Shown: positions 42,236 to 51,396 of the stretch, one piece after another | Layout: each line of letters opens with the position of its first letter | Position numbering within the stretch: the stretch's first letter is position 1 | From: Flavobacterium rakeshii | GTDB lineage: Bacteria > Bacteroidota > Bacteroidia > Flavobacteriales > Flavobacteriaceae | Reading direction: 5' to 3' | DNA length: 64,000 bases | Assembly (NCBI RefSeq): GCF_009741375.1 | Contig: NZ_WOWP01000061.1 | Location: forward strand, 62,001 to 126,000 | Notes under the pieces: model-generated | Database searches by the model: none | The model's input: the letters and a program-made list of their open reading frames with translations, nothing else | Told to the model about the DNA's origin: nothing | Translations under genes and position numbers: made by a program

Positions 42236-42582
42236 TGTCTAAGAATACACTTAAATCAGAGATAAAAGTAAACGTTGAGCTTGATGAGAACAGGGTTCCT
42301 GAGAAACTAAGCTGGACTGCCCGCGATGGTGGTGTGGTGAATCAGGAAACCAAGGCTATGATGCTTTCGGTATGGGATCCTAAAAGCCAGGAAAGCATGC
42401 GTATTGATTTATGGACTAAGGATATGCCTGTAGATGAAATGAAGGTGTTTTTCCACCAAACGTTGGTTTCCATGTCACATACTTTTGAGCGTGCTACTAC
42501 CGAAACTAAAATGGCAGAGACCATGAGGGACTTTTGTGATTACTTTGCCGAGAAGCTTGAGCTTAAAAAAGACGATAATTAA
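42235..42582 (+). CDS. gldC: Gliding-motility protein GldC
   Basis: A 115-residue soluble protein without signal peptide (KSEIKVNVELDENRVPEKLS, AMMLSVWDPKSQESMRIDLW, FFHQTLVSMSHTFERAT). The order gldB-gldC and the size match the F. johnsoniae pair; loss of gldC there only weakens gliding. It is translationally coupled to gldB (TAATG) and followed by a terminator. Confidence 0.9.
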   Translation: MSKNTLKSEIKVNVELDENRVPEKLSWTARDGGVVNQETKAMMLSVWDPKSQESMRIDLWTKDMPVDEMKVFFHQTLVSMSHTFERATTETKMAETMRDFCDYFAEKLELKKDDN

Positions 42583-42584
42583 TT

Positions 42585-42612
42585 AAAGCGGCTCCGGCCG
42601 CTTTTTGTTTTT
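42585..42612 (+). terminator. Terminator of the gldBC operon
   Basis: AAAGCGGC-tccg-GCCGCTTT followed by a T-rich run; it reaches to 5 bases before the next start codon. Confidence 0.82.
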
Positions 42613-42616
42613 ATAT

Positions 42617-43081
42617 ATGTATACTATTCGCCAATATAAAGAGGAAGACTGTAATGAGGTGGTAAGGCTGTTTTACCAAACTGTACATTCAGTAAATAAA
42701 AAAGATTACACCGATGCACAACTGGAGGCCTGGGCTCCAGCCGAACTGGATTATGAGCGCTGGGCTAAGATGCTGTCTCAAAACTATACAGTAGTGGTGC
42801 AGCATAACGGTATTATTGCAGGCTTTGGTGATATTGATGCCTCAGGATATTTTGATCATCTGTTTGTGCATAAAAATCATCAGGGGTGTGGTGTGGCTAC
42901 CTTAATTAAAGAGGCTATAGAGCAACATGCCCTTGCTAATACTATTAGCAGGATAACAGTGGCGGCTTCCATCACGGCAAAACCCTTTTTTGAAAAGCAC
43001 GGTTATACTGTGCTGAAACAACAGCAGGTGGAGCGAAACGGACAGGTGTTAACTAATTACTTTATGGAAAAGCTATTGTAG
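42617..43081 (+). CDS. GNAT family N-acetyltransferase
   Basis: A 154-residue GNAT protein (YTIRQYKEEDCNEVVRLFYQ N-terminus; LFVHKNHQGCGVATLIKEAI as the acetyl-CoA loop; AKPFFEKHGYTVLKQQQVER at the end), resembling the YafP-like subgroup. The ATG at 42617 fits the family; a TTG 12 bases earlier lies in the preceding terminator. Substrate unknown. It converges on engB, with adjacent stops. Confidence 0.82.
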   Translation: MYTIRQYKEEDCNEVVRLFYQTVHSVNKKDYTDAQLEAWAPAELDYERWAKMLSQNYTVVVQHNGIIAGFGDIDASGYFDHLFVHKNHQGCGVATLIKEAIEQHALANTISRITVAASITAKPFFEKHGYTVLKQQQVERNGQVLTNYFMEKLL

Positions 43082-43702
43082 TTATACAAAGTCGGTATTG
43101 TTGAATATGGATTGGTTTACCTCGTCTATATACTCTAATACTGTATCGCGACCTGTACCGTCTTGTGATGAGGTTACAAAATGCGGAGGCATTTCTTCCC
43201 AGTTATTTGCCAGTAGCTGTTTTTTGTAGGCTGCAATATGTTGATCTATTTTTCCTTTACTTATTTTATCGGCTTTGGTAAAAATAATACAGAAAGGCAC
43301 TTGTGTCTCACCAAGGTAGTTAATAAACTCAAGGTCTATTTTTTGAGCTTCATGCCTAATGTCAATCAAAACAAAAGCGCATACCAGTTGTTCGCGTTTC
43401 TCAAAGTATTGTGTAATGAACTTTTGGAAAACCTGTTTGGTGTGCTTAGAAACCTTGGCATAACCATATCCAGGTAAATCGACCAAAAACCAGTTGCTGT
43501 TTATCTTAAAATGGTTTATAAGCTGTGTTTTTCCGGGCTTAGATGAAGTTTTAGCCAGATTCTTATTATTGGTAAGCATATTAATAAGAGATGACTTCCC
43601 AACGTTAGAGCGTCCTATAAAGGCATACTCAGGAAGTGGTTCCTTAGGGCATTTGCTTACGTCAGAGTTACTGATAATAAATTCGGCGGTATCTATCTTC
43701 AT
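43082..43702 (-). CDS. engB: Ribosome-biogenesis GTPase YihA/YsxC (EngB)
   Basis: A 206-residue TRAFAC GTPase: G1 [13 protein letters not shown]2 Thr in [12 protein letters not shown]3 [12 protein letters not shown]4 TKADK and G5 [10 protein letters not shown]. EngB helps late 50S subunit assembly and is usually essential. Its stop abuts the acetyltransferase stop. Its -7 element lies 39 bases upstream. Confidence 0.94.
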   Translation of the reverse strand: MKIDTAEFIISNSDVSKCPKEPLPEYAFIGRSNVGKSSLINMLTNNKNLAKTSSKPGKTQLINHFKINSNWFLVDLPGYGYAKVSKHTKQVFQKFITQYFEKREQLVCAFVLIDIRHEAQKIDLEFINYLGETQVPFCIIFTKADKISKGKIDQHIAAYKKQLLANNWEEMPPHFVTSSQDGTGRDTVLEYIDEVNQSIFNNTDFV

Positions 43703-43741
43703 CTTTTAAAAATTTGGTTTCCCGGCCAGGCCGTATGCCTG

Positions 43742-43749
43742 CAAATTTA
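43742..43749 (-). promoter_or_regulatory. -7 element of the engB promoter
   Basis: Minus-strand TAAATTTG, an exact TAnnTTTG. The -33 is not clear. Confidence 0.5.
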
Positions 43750-43790
43750 GGTATAAATATACAAACGGTATTATGTGTCGGGATTATATT

Positions 43791-43813
43791 AAAAATCCGG
43801 CAGTAGCCGGATT
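43791..43813 (-). terminator. Terminator of the alpha/beta hydrolase gene
   Basis: Minus strand AATCCGGC-tact-GCCGGATT then five T, 9 bases behind the stop codon. Confidence 0.8.
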
Positions 43814-43821
43814 CTGTGTTT

Positions 43822-44583
43822 TTATATGTTTGACTTTTTAAGCCATTCGTGCATTAGCCTGTTAAACTCATCCGGATGCTCCATCATGGCTGCGTGTCCG
43901 CACTGTTCAATCCAGTAAAGATCAGAGTTTGGTAGCAGGCTGTGGAACTCTTCTGCAACTTCAGGAGGAGTGACCTTATCGTTTCGTCCCCATATTATAC
44001 AGGTAGGGATGTGCATTTTAGGCAGGTCGTTAGCCATGTTATGGCGTATGGCGCTTTTTGCAATCGTTAAGGTTTTTATAAGCTTAAGTCGGTCGTTTGC
44101 TGTTTCAAAAACCTCGTCTACAATTTCTTTTGTAGCTACTGCCGGGTCATAAAATACATCTTCAGCTTTTCGTTTAATGTATTCGTAGTCGCCACGTCTT
44201 GGGTAGCTGTCGCCCATTGCGCTTTCATATAATCCTGAGCTACCTGTTATGATAAGTCCCAGCATTTTTTCAGGATACATTTTAGTATGGTATAATGCAA
44301 TATGACCTCCAAGGGAGTTGCCCAGCATTATAACCCTGTCATATCCCATATGGGTAATAAAGTCTTTAACCCACTTAGCAAAAGCCTTTACATTAGTCTT
44401 TAAAATACTCTGTGTGTATATAGGCAGTTCCGGAATAACCACCTTATAACCTTCTTTCGGGAAGTATTTTGCAACACCGTCAAAGTTACTCAGTCCTCCC
44501 ATAAGACCATGAAGTATGATTATCGGAGTGCCTTCACCGGCTTCATAATAAGTGTATTTACCTTCTTTCTTGGTGGTATGCAT
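43822..44583 (-). CDS. Alpha/beta-fold hydrolase
   Basis: A 253-residue hydrolase with oxyanion loop ILHGLMGG, nucleophile Ser in MLGNSLGGH, Asp in IWGRNDKVTPPE and His in CGHAAMMEHP. There is no signal peptide, so it is cytosolic. The substrate is unknown; the family includes esterases and C-C hydrolases. It is divergent from the dcw operon and has its own -7 element and terminator. Confidence 0.85.
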   Translation of the reverse strand: MHTTKKEGKYTYYEAGEGTPIIILHGLMGGLSNFDGVAKYFPKEGYKVVIPELPIYTQSILKTNVKAFAKWVKDFITHMGYDRVIMLGNSLGGHIALYHTKMYPEKMLGLIITGSSGLYESAMGDSYPRRGDYEYIKRKAEDVFYDPAVATKEIVDEVFETANDRLKLIKTLTIAKSAIRHNMANDLPKMHIPTCIIWGRNDKVTPPEVAEEFHSLLPNSDLYWIEQCGHAAMMEHPDEFNRLMHEWLKKSNI

Positions 44584-44612
44584 GTTAAATTTGTAACAAT
44601 TTCAAATATGCA

Positions 44613-44620
44613 CAAATATA
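44613..44620 (-). promoter_or_regulatory. -7 element of the hydrolase promoter
   Basis: Minus-strand TATATTTG, an exact TAnnTTTG, 29 bases before the ATG. Confidence 0.5.
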
Positions 44621-44885
44621 TAATATTATAGATAATATTCGGGCTTTATTTTTATGCATGCATGCGAAATTTATTCAGTAAGCATCGCTTAACCCTTTTT
44701 TAGAGTGTAAATACCTGATTTTTAATTTTTAATGTTAAAAAAATAATCTATTCTCAAAAAATTAAATTTTTTCAGTACAGGTGTTAATAAGTCTTAAAAA
44801 AATAAAAAATCCTCATTATATCTTTTTAAAAGCTAAAATTTATTTAAAGGTTAGTAATGAGATAAGTAGCAGAAAATTCTGTCAT

Positions 44886-44944
44886 GTGGGTATGAGTGGG
44901 TAAAACTTATTAACAAAGTGGTAGAAAGTGGTAATAAGTGGTAA
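44886..44944 (+). promoter_or_regulatory. MraZ-box-like operator, five copies
   Basis: Two copies of GTGGGTA at 44886 and 44896, then AAAGTGGTAG, AAAGTGGTAA and TAAGTGGTAA as consecutive 10-base units at 44915-44944. MraZ of other bacteria binds direct GTGG-containing repeats with a 10-base period upstream of its own operon. The last three copies end 9 bases before the -7 box, covering the place of the -33 element. Confidence 0.8.
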
Positions 44945-44953
44945 ATATTTCCA

Positions 44954-44961
44954 TATATTTG
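44954..44961 (+). promoter_or_regulatory. -7 element of the dcw operon promoter
   Basis: TATATTTG, an exact TAnnTTTG, 27 bases before the mraZ TTG start and just behind the GTGGTA array. Confidence 0.7.
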
Positions 44962-44988
44962 CTAATAAACAACCCAAAACGTAACTGC

Positions 44989-45462
44989 TTGAATACCATT
45001 GTAGGGACATACGAATGTAAGGTAGATTCGAAGGGAAGGCTGATGATTCCTGCCCCTTTGAAGAAACAGCTGCATGCCGGTCTGGAAGATGGTTTCGTTT
45101 TAAAACGCTCGGTTTTTCAGCCATGTCTTGAATTGTATCCGATGACAGAGTGGAATAAAATGATGCAGAAAATAAATAAGCTGAATCGTTTTGTGAAGAA
45201 GAATAACGATTTCATCCGCAGGTTTACTGCTGGTGTGAAAATCGTGGAGATAGATGCTGCCGGAAGGCTGTTGATTTCAAAAGATCTTGTTGCTTTTGCA
45301 GGGATTGATAAAGAGATTGTGCTTTCTTCGGCGGTTAACATTGTTGAGATTTGGGACAAAGATAAGTATGAAAAATCAATAGACGACTCGGTTGTTGATT
45401 TTGCTGATCTTGCAGAAGAAGTAATGGGGAATTTAAATGATGACGACGATGGAATATCATAA
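44989..45462 (+). CDS. mraZ: Transcriptional regulator MraZ
   Basis: A 157-residue protein with two SpoVT/AbrB-like halves (GTYECKVDSKGRLMIPAPLK and VEIDAAGRLLISKDLV). MraZ is the repressor, by autoregulation, of the dcw operon. I start it at TTG 44989 (LNTIVGTYECK), which gives the family's usual beginning; an upstream in-frame GTG at 44938 lies within the operator and before the -7 box and cannot be used. Its 3' end overlaps rsmH. Confidence 0.93.
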   Translation: MNTIVGTYECKVDSKGRLMIPAPLKKQLHAGLEDGFVLKRSVFQPCLELYPMTEWNKMMQKINKLNRFVKKNNDFIRRFTAGVKIVEIDAAGRLLISKDLVAFAGIDKEIVLSSAVNIVEIWDKDKYEKSIDDSVVDFADLAEEVMGNLNDDDDGIS

Positions 45463-46345
45463 CCCGGTTTTGCTGAAAGAAACCGTAGACGGACTCGATA
45501 TAAAACCGGACGGGGTGTATGTGGATGTCACCTTTGGTGGCGGAGGGCACTCCAGGGAGATAATGAGTAGGCTGGGTCCTAACGGGAAACTGTTTGCTTT
45601 TGATCAGGATGAGGATGCGCAGGCAAACGTAATACAGGACGACAGATTTACTTTGATTCCGGAAAACTTCAGGTTCTTAAAAAGGTACTTGAGGTTTTAT
45701 GGTATTAAGGAGGTAGACGGAGTGCTTGGAGACTTTGGGGTTTCCTCGCATCAGTTTGATGTTGCAGAGCGTGGTTTTTCTACCCGTTTTGATGCTGAGC
45801 TGGATATGCGTATGAATCAAAAAAGTGCTGTTAGTGCTTACAATGTGGTAAATGAGTATGAAGAGCAGCAGCTTAAAAAAATGTTTTTTGAGTATGGCGA
45901 GCTTAAAAATGCAGGTGCGCTGGCAAATACAATTGTAAATGCAAGGCGTGATAATAATATAAAGAGTACTGAGCAGCTTAAGCAGGTGCTTAGTCGTTTT
46001 TTACCGGCTCATAAAAGCAATAAGATACTGGCGCAAATCTATCAGGCTATTCGTATAGAGGTGAACCAGGAGATTGATGTGCTTAAAGAGTTTTTAGAGC
46101 AAACTCTGGAGGTATTGAAGCCGGGCGGAAGACTGAGTGTTATTTCATACCACTCGCTTGAAGATAGGTTGGTGAAACGCTTTATAAGAAACGGAATGTT
46201 TGAAGGTGAGCCTGAGCGTGATATGTTTGGGAATTTTGAAGTGCCTTTAAAAGCGGTTGGAAAACTGATAGTGCCTACAGAGGAGGAGATAGAGGTGAAT
46301 AACAGGGCGAGAAGTGCCAAGTTAAGAATTGCAGAAAAACTATAA
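45437..46345 (+). CDS. rsmH: 16S rRNA (cytosine1402-N4)-methyltransferase RsmH (MraW)
   Basis: A 302-residue (maximum) SAM enzyme: EYHNPVLLKETVDGL, YVDVTFGGGGHSREIM (SAM loop), GDFGVSSHQFD, RGFSTRFDAELDMRMN and SYHSLEDRLVKRF. RsmH methylates C1402 of 16S rRNA. Candidate ATGs are at 45437, 45440 and 45449; all overlap the end of mraZ by 14-26 bases and sequence alone does not pick one. Confidence 0.94.
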   Translation: MMTTMEYHNPVLLKETVDGLDIKPDGVYVDVTFGGGGHSREIMSRLGPNGKLFAFDQDEDAQANVIQDDRFTLIPENFRFLKRYLRFYGIKEVDGVLGDFGVSSHQFDVAERGFSTRFDAELDMRMNQKSAVSAYNVVNEYEEQQLKKMFFEYGELKNAGALANTIVNARRDNNIKSTEQLKQVLSRFLPAHKSNKILAQIYQAIRIEVNQEIDVLKEFLEQTLEVLKPGGRLSVISYHSLEDRLVKRFIRNGMFEGEPERDMFGNFEVPLKAVGKLIVPTEEEIEVNNRARSAKLRIAEKL

Positions 46346-46349
46346 GGTC

Positions 46350-46670
46350 ATGAAAGGTGGTGTTTACGGTTTACTGAAAGCTAAATATTTGGTAGATGAG
46401 GGGTCGGTTAAAAACTGGCGCTTTATTGTGTTCCTGATTTTAGTAGCTATGGTGCTTATTGCAAATTCGCACAACTATGAGCAAAAGGTATATCGTAAAA
46501 CCGAACTGAATGATGAGGTTAAAAAGCTGCGATCTGAATTTGTGGATATGAGGTCTCAGTTAATGAAGCTCAAAATGGAGTCCACAATATCAAAAAAAAT
46601 GGAGCCAAAGGGGATTTATCCGGCATCGGTTCCGCCAAAGAAGATAAAGGTTTATAAAACGGAAGATTAA
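46350..46670 (+). CDS. FtsL-like division protein
   Basis: A 106-residue bitopic protein: short cytoplasmic start, one membrane helix (RWFIVFLILVAMVLI-like, here FIVFLILVAMVLIA), then a periplasmic coiled coil (EQKVYRKTELNDEVKKLRSE, MRSQLMKLKM). The size, topology and slot between rsmH and ftsI are those of FtsL, although sequence similarity to classical FtsL is weak; Bacteroidota have their own FtsL-like family. It starts at ATG 46350; a TTG inside the end of rsmH is less likely. Confidence 0.78.
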   Translation: MKGGVYGLLKAKYLVDEGSVKNWRFIVFLILVAMVLIANSHNYEQKVYRKTELNDEVKKLRSEFVDMRSQLMKLKMESTISKKMEPKGIYPASVPPKKIKVYKTED

Positions 46671-46686
46671 AATATAAATTGAAGAT

Positions 46687-48696
46687 ATGGGAGCTGAAGA
46701 TAAACATATCTCTTACAGAATATACCTGGTAGCCTTCGCAATTTTTGTGATGGCTATTCTTGTAGCTGTAAAGCTCACCAATATTCAATGGGTTGAAGGT
46801 GAATATTACCGTGAACTGGCACAAAAACGTACAGTTAGGGAAATAACCATACCGGCTAACAGGGGGAATGTGTACTCGTCTGACGGGAGTTTGCTGGCAA
46901 CATCAATACCTAATTATGATATAAGGTTTGATGCAATGGCTTCTAAAAGTGAAAACTTTAAAGAATATTTAAAACCGTTGTCGGATTCACTTTCGGTAAT
47001 GTTTGGTAAGCCGTCCAGCTATTATTACAATACGCTTAAAAGGGCGCGTAATAACCATAACAGGTACCTGTTTATTGCCAGGGGATTAAGCTATACTCAG
47101 TACATGAGGGTGAAAAGCTTTCCGCTGTTTAACCTTGGGGCATACAAAGGAGGTATGATTACAGAGCAACGTACTGTTAGGGAGCATCCTATAGGTAAAA
47201 TTGCGAAAAGAACTATAGGTTACGACAGGCTTGACAGTAGTGGTAACGAGCGTGAAGTGGGAATTGAAGGTGCTTTTGCCGAATACCTTGACGGTAAGGA
47301 CGGAAAGCAGATGATGCAGAAGATTGCCAAAAACCAATGGAAGCCAATAGGAGATAATAATCAGATAGAGCCTATAGACGGATGTGATATTGTTTCGACT
47401 ATAGATGTGTACATACAGGATATTGCTCATCATGCTTTACTAAAGCAGTTGGAATATTATGAGGCCGATCATGGTTGTGTGGTGGTTATGGAAACCAAAA
47501 CCGGTTATGTAAGGGCTATTTCAAATTTAGGGAGGGCAAACGATGGCTCGTATTACGAGACTATTAATTATGCTGTAGGGGAGTCGCAGGAGCCGGGTTC
47601 TACATTTAAGTTGGCATCGCTTATTACTTTGCTTGAAGATAAAAAAGTAGATACCAGTGAGGTGTATGATACACATGATGGTATAGTGACCTATTATAAA
47701 AGAAAAGTACGTGACTCGCGTAAGGGAGGTTACGGTAAAATATCACTGGCAAGAGGTTTTGAACTTTCTTCAAATACAGTACTTGTGCAGGCGGTATATG
47801 ATAATTATAAAGATAATCCTAAGCAGTTTGTAGATCACATTAATGCTTTCGGGTTAAACAACAGGCTTGGAGTTTCTATAAAAGGGGAAGGAAGGCCAAG
47901 AATCCCGCAACCGGGAGACAAGTCGTGGTCTGGAATATCATTACCATGGATGGCTTTTGGTTATGGGGTGAGTATGACTCCGCTGCAAACACTGTCGTTG
48001 TACAATGCTGTGGCAAACGACGGGGAGATGGTTAAGCCGCTTTTTGTTCAGGAGATAAAAGAGTGGAATAAAACCATAAAGAAGTTTGATAAAGAGGTTT
48101 TAAACCCAAAAATATGTTCTCAGGAAACTATTGATAAGGTAAAGGCTGTACTGGAAAACGTAGTGAAAAAAGGTACGGGATCTAAGCTGTATTCAGAAGA
48201 TTTCTCGATGGCAGGTAAAACAGGAACGGCTCAGGTAAATTACGGTCGCGGAAAAGGTAGAGATAACGGTATGTATTACTCGTCGTCTTTTGCAGGTTAT
48301 TTCCCGGCAGATAATCCTAAGTACTCCTGTATAGTGGTTATTCACAAGCCTAGTATTTACAAAGGGTATTATGGAGCCGATGTATCGGGGCCTGTATTTA
48401 AAAGGATAGCCCAAAAGATATTTACAGATGTGCCTTCTACTAATCAGGTGGATAACCTTGACAGGGAAGTAGAGCAACAGGATAAAAAATATGAGTCGTA
48501 CTATACTAAGGCTCAAAAAAAATACAATACTATACCTAACCTTGTTGGTATGAGCGGAATGGATGCTGTAGCCCTTTTAGGGAACATGGGGCTCAAAGTA
48601 GAGGTAAAAGGTATGGGTAAGGTAAAAAAACAATCGGTGGCTGCCGGGCAGCCTTATGAAAGGGATCAAATTATAACATTAGAATTATCATCGTGA
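46687..48696 (+). CDS. ftsI: Septal penicillin-binding protein FtsI (PBP3-type transpeptidase with PASTA domain)
   Basis: A 669-residue class B PBP: membrane anchor (YLVAFAIFVMAILVAV), dimerisation region (ANRGNVYSSDGSLLATS), transpeptidase domain with active-site GSTFK (about residue 304), SSNT and AGKTGTAQ (about 509). A C-terminal PASTA domain (NTIPNLVGMSGMDAVALLG) is present, which E. coli FtsI lacks. It crosslinks septal peptidoglycan with FtsW. The stop overlaps the murE GTG start (GTGA). Confidence 0.92.
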   Translation: MGAEDKHISYRIYLVAFAIFVMAILVAVKLTNIQWVEGEYYRELAQKRTVREITIPANRGNVYSSDGSLLATSIPNYDIRFDAMASKSENFKEYLKPLSDSLSVMFGKPSSYYYNTLKRARNNHNRYLFIARGLSYTQYMRVKSFPLFNLGAYKGGMITEQRTVREHPIGKIAKRTIGYDRLDSSGNEREVGIEGAFAEYLDGKDGKQMMQKIAKNQWKPIGDNNQIEPIDGCDIVSTIDVYIQDIAHHALLKQLEYYEADHGCVVVMETKTGYVRAISNLGRANDGSYYETINYAVGESQEPGSTFKLASLITLLEDKKVDTSEVYDTHDGIVTYYKRKVRDSRKGGYGKISLARGFELSSNTVLVQAVYDNYKDNPKQFVDHINAFGLNNRLGVSIKGEGRPRIPQPGDKSWSGISLPWMAFGYGVSMTPLQTLSLYNAVANDGEMVKPLFVQEIKEWNKTIKKFDKEVLNPKICSQETIDKVKAVLENVVKKGTGSKLYSEDFSMAGKTGTAQVNYGRGKGRDNGMYYSSSFAGYFPADNPKYSCIVVIHKPSIYKGYYGADVSGPVFKRIAQKIFTDVPSTNQVDNLDREVEQQDKKYESYYTKAQKKYNTIPNLVGMSGMDAVALLGNMGLKVEVKGMGKVKKQSVAAGQPYERDQIITLELSS

Positions 48697-50159
48697 AGGT
48701 ATTAAAAGACATATTATACAAAGCCTCTCTTGAAGCAGTAAAAGGTTCAACCGATATTACTGTGAATAAAGTTGAGTTTGACTCCCGCCAAATAGGTAAG
48801 GGAGATGTTTTTGTTGCCATAAACGGTACGGTTTCTAACGGGCATGATTATATAGATAAGGCCATAAGCCTGGGTGCAAAAGCTATAGTTTGTGAGGAAT
48901 TCCCGGATGAGCTTAGCGAAAATATTACCTATGTACTGGTAAAAAACAGTCATAAGGCACTGGCTTTTATGGCGGCTAACTATTATGGTAACCCGTCTAA
49001 CAATCTTAAACTGGTTGGTATAACCGGTACAAACGGTAAAACCACTATAGCAACATTGCTGTACCAGTTGTTTAAAAAGGCAGGCTATAAAGTAGGATTG
49101 CTTTCTACAGTAAAAATACTGGTAGGGGATAAGGAATATAAAGCAACACATACAACACCCGATTCGCTGACTATTAACCGCTACCTGAGCGAAATGCAGC
49201 AGGACGGAGTGGAGTACTGCTTTATGGAAGTGAGTTCGCACGGTATTCACCAAAAAAGGACTGAGGGACTGCATTTTGCCGGGGGGATTTTTACTAACCT
49301 TAGTCATGATCACCTGGATTACCACAAGTCATTTAGTGAGTACAGAGATGTGAAAAAATCGTTTTTTGACAAGTTGCCAAAATCGGCATTTGCCCTTACC
49401 AATATTGATGATAAGAACGGACTGGTAATGTTGCAGAATACGGTAGCCAAAAAGCTAACCTATGCACTAAAAACCTATGCCGATTACAGGGCTCAGATAC
49501 TGGAAAGTCAGTTTTCAGGACTGTTATTAAAAATAAACGATCAGGAAGTTTGGGTTAAGCTTATAGGAGCTTTTAATGCGTACAACTTACTGGCTATATA
49601 TGCAGCAGCTATCAATTTAGGACTGGAAGATATGGAGGTGCTTCGCCTAATGAGTGAGCTAGAAAGCGTTTCAGGACGTTTTCAGTTTATCGTTTCGGGG
49701 CCTTCACAAATCACGGCAATTGTTGACTACGCTCACACGCCTGATGCGCTTGACAATGTTTTAAAGACGATAGAGGATATACGAACAAGAAACGAACAGC
49801 TTATAACTATTGTAGGTTGTGGTGGGGACAGGGACAAAACTAAACGTCCGGTAATGGCGCATATAGCTTCATCAAAAAGTGATGTTGCTATTTTCACATC
49901 GGACAATCCGCGAAGCGAAGATCCTGTAGATATTATAGAGGATATGGAAAAAGGCGTAGAGCCTCAAAATTACAAAAAGACACTTTCGGTGGTTGAGAGA
50001 AAGCAGGCTATAAAAATAGCATGCCAACTGGCTAAACCGAACGACATTATACTCATAGCGGGCAAAGGACATGAAACCTATCAGGAGATAAAAGGTGTTC
50101 GCCATGATTTTGATGATATGCAAATAGTAAAGGAAATTTTAAAAGAACTAAACAAATAA
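48693..50159 (+). CDS. murE: UDP-MurNAc-L-Ala-D-Glu:meso-diaminopimelate ligase
   Basis: A 488-residue Mur ligase starting at GTG. The ATP loop is VGITGTNGKTTIATL; FMEVSSHGIHQKR and the TNLSHDHLDYH motif are family marks. TSDNPRSEDP holds the DNPR box that selects meso-diaminopimelate rather than lysine as third residue, so the wall is of the DAP type. Coupled to ftsI by a 4-base overlap. Confidence 0.94.
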   Translation: MKVLKDILYKASLEAVKGSTDITVNKVEFDSRQIGKGDVFVAINGTVSNGHDYIDKAISLGAKAIVCEEFPDELSENITYVLVKNSHKALAFMAANYYGNPSNNLKLVGITGTNGKTTIATLLYQLFKKAGYKVGLLSTVKILVGDKEYKATHTTPDSLTINRYLSEMQQDGVEYCFMEVSSHGIHQKRTEGLHFAGGIFTNLSHDHLDYHKSFSEYRDVKKSFFDKLPKSAFALTNIDDKNGLVMLQNTVAKKLTYALKTYADYRAQILESQFSGLLLKINDQEVWVKLIGAFNAYNLLAIYAAAINLGLEDMEVLRLMSELESVSGRFQFIVSGPSQITAIVDYAHTPDALDNVLKTIEDIRTRNEQLITIVGCGGDRDKTKRPVMAHIASSKSDVAIFTSDNPRSEDPVDIIEDMEKGVEPQNYKKTLSVVERKQAIKIACQLAKPNDIILIAGKGHETYQEIKGVRHDFDDMQIVKEILKELNK

Positions 50160-50168
50160 GCGCTCTTT

Positions 50169-51395
50169 ATGCTGTATTATTTATTTGATTATTTAGACAA
50201 ACATTTTGACGTTCCGGGGGCAGGGGTGTTTCAGTACATTACCTTCCGTTCGGGTATGGCGGTAATCCTTTCATTGCTTATATCAACTGTTTTCGGTAAA
50301 AAGATTATCAACTTTTTAAGAAGACAGCAAATAGGTGAAACCGTAAGGGAACTTGGACTTGAAGGACAGGCTCAAAAAGCGGGTACGCCTACCATGGGTG
50401 GATTGATAATTATTATGGCAACCCTTATTCCGGTAATCCTTTTGGCAAAGCTGGATAATATTTATGTAATGCTGCTTATAGTCACTACACTCTGGATGGG
50501 AACCATTGGGTTTATTGATGATTATATCAAGATATTCAAAAAAGATAAAGAAGGTCTTAAAGGTAGATTTAAGGTAGTAGGTCAGGTTGGACTTGGTCTT
50601 ATAGTGGGATACATACTGTATTTCCATCCGGGAGTTACGGTAAGAACAGATACTTCTAAAGGTAATATTTACAGTACTGAGCAGGTAGAGTCAAACGTAA
50701 AACCGCAGGAAGAGAAGTCTACAGCAACTACTATCCCGTTCTTTAAAAATAATGAGTTTGATTATGCTGAGCTGTTAGCCTGGACTGGCGATAACTATAA
50801 AAATTATGCATGGTTAATATTTATACCAATGGTAATATTTATTGTTACAGCAGTATCTAACGGAGCTAACCTTACCGATGGTATAGACGGGCTCGCGGCA
50901 GGAACATCGGCCATAGCGGTGCTCACCCTCGGGATATTTGCATTCGTTTCGGGTAATATCATTTTCTCAAATTACCTCAATATAATGTATATACCCAACT
51001 CGGGAGAGATGACGGTGTTTATCTCTGCCTTTGTGGGGTCGCTTATAGGTTTCCTTTGGTATAATACTTATCCCGCATCGGTATTTATGGGAGATACGGG
51101 TAGCCTTACCATAGGGGGTATAATAGCGGTTATGGCTATTGCGGTTAGAAAAGAATTACTGATACCGATTTTATGCGGAATCTTCCTTGCAGAAAACCTT
51201 TCTGTAGTACTGCAGGTAGGGTACTTTAAGTATACGAAAAAGAAATATGGGGAAGGCCGACGGATATTCCTGATGTCGCCACTGCACCACCATTACCAGA
51301 AAAAGGGATACCATGAAAGTAAGATTGTTGCCCGTTTCTGGATTGTGGGAATACTGTTAGCTATTTTCTCACTGGTTTCATTAAAACTAAGGTAG
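50169..51395 (+). CDS. mraY: Phospho-MurNAc-pentapeptide translocase MraY
   Basis: A 408-residue enzyme with about ten spans. [27 protein letters not shown] (DDxxK/D box), [10 protein letters not shown] and the HHHYQKKG histidine cluster are all there. It transfers phospho-MurNAc-pentapeptide to undecaprenyl phosphate to make lipid I. Between residues about 153 and 212 is a hydrophilic insert not found in E. coli MraY (360 residues). Confidence 0.94.
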   Translation: MLYYLFDYLDKHFDVPGAGVFQYITFRSGMAVILSLLISTVFGKKIINFLRRQQIGETVRELGLEGQAQKAGTPTMGGLIIIMATLIPVILLAKLDNIYVMLLIVTTLWMGTIGFIDDYIKIFKKDKEGLKGRFKVVGQVGLGLIVGYILYFHPGVTVRTDTSKGNIYSTEQVESNVKPQEEKSTATTIPFFKNNEFDYAELLAWTGDNYKNYAWLIFIPMVIFIVTAVSNGANLTDGIDGLAAGTSAIAVLTLGIFAFVSGNIIFSNYLNIMYIPNSGEMTVFISAFVGSLIGFLWYNTYPASVFMGDTGSLTIGGIIAVMAIAVRKELLIPILCGIFLAENLSVVLQVGYFKYTKKKYGEGRRIFLMSPLHHHYQKKGYHESKIVARFWIVGILLAIFSLVSLKLR

Positions 51396-51396
51396 T

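Larger units (their letters stand above)
44584..44988. other. Intergenic, about 400 bases, before the dcw operon
   Basis: AT-rich and without a plausible gene. Going left to right it holds the hydrolase -7 element, a short alternating ATGCATGCATGC (44654-44665), a long featureless AT-rich stretch, then a five-copy GTGG(G)TA array and the mraZ promoter. Confidence 0.7.

Noticed and set aside
44654-44665. ATGCATGCATGC alternating sequence before the dcw operon
   Set aside because: A twelve-base simple palindrome; too short to claim a function and not repeated nearby.
44938-44988. N-terminal extension of mraZ from a GTG at 44938
   Set aside because: It would start within the repeat operator and upstream of the -7 box at 44954; MraZ proteins begin near NTIVGTYECK.
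48747-49325. 192-codon minus-strand frame within murE
   Set aside because: Antisense to a complete Mur ligase; no promoter and an antisense-type composition.
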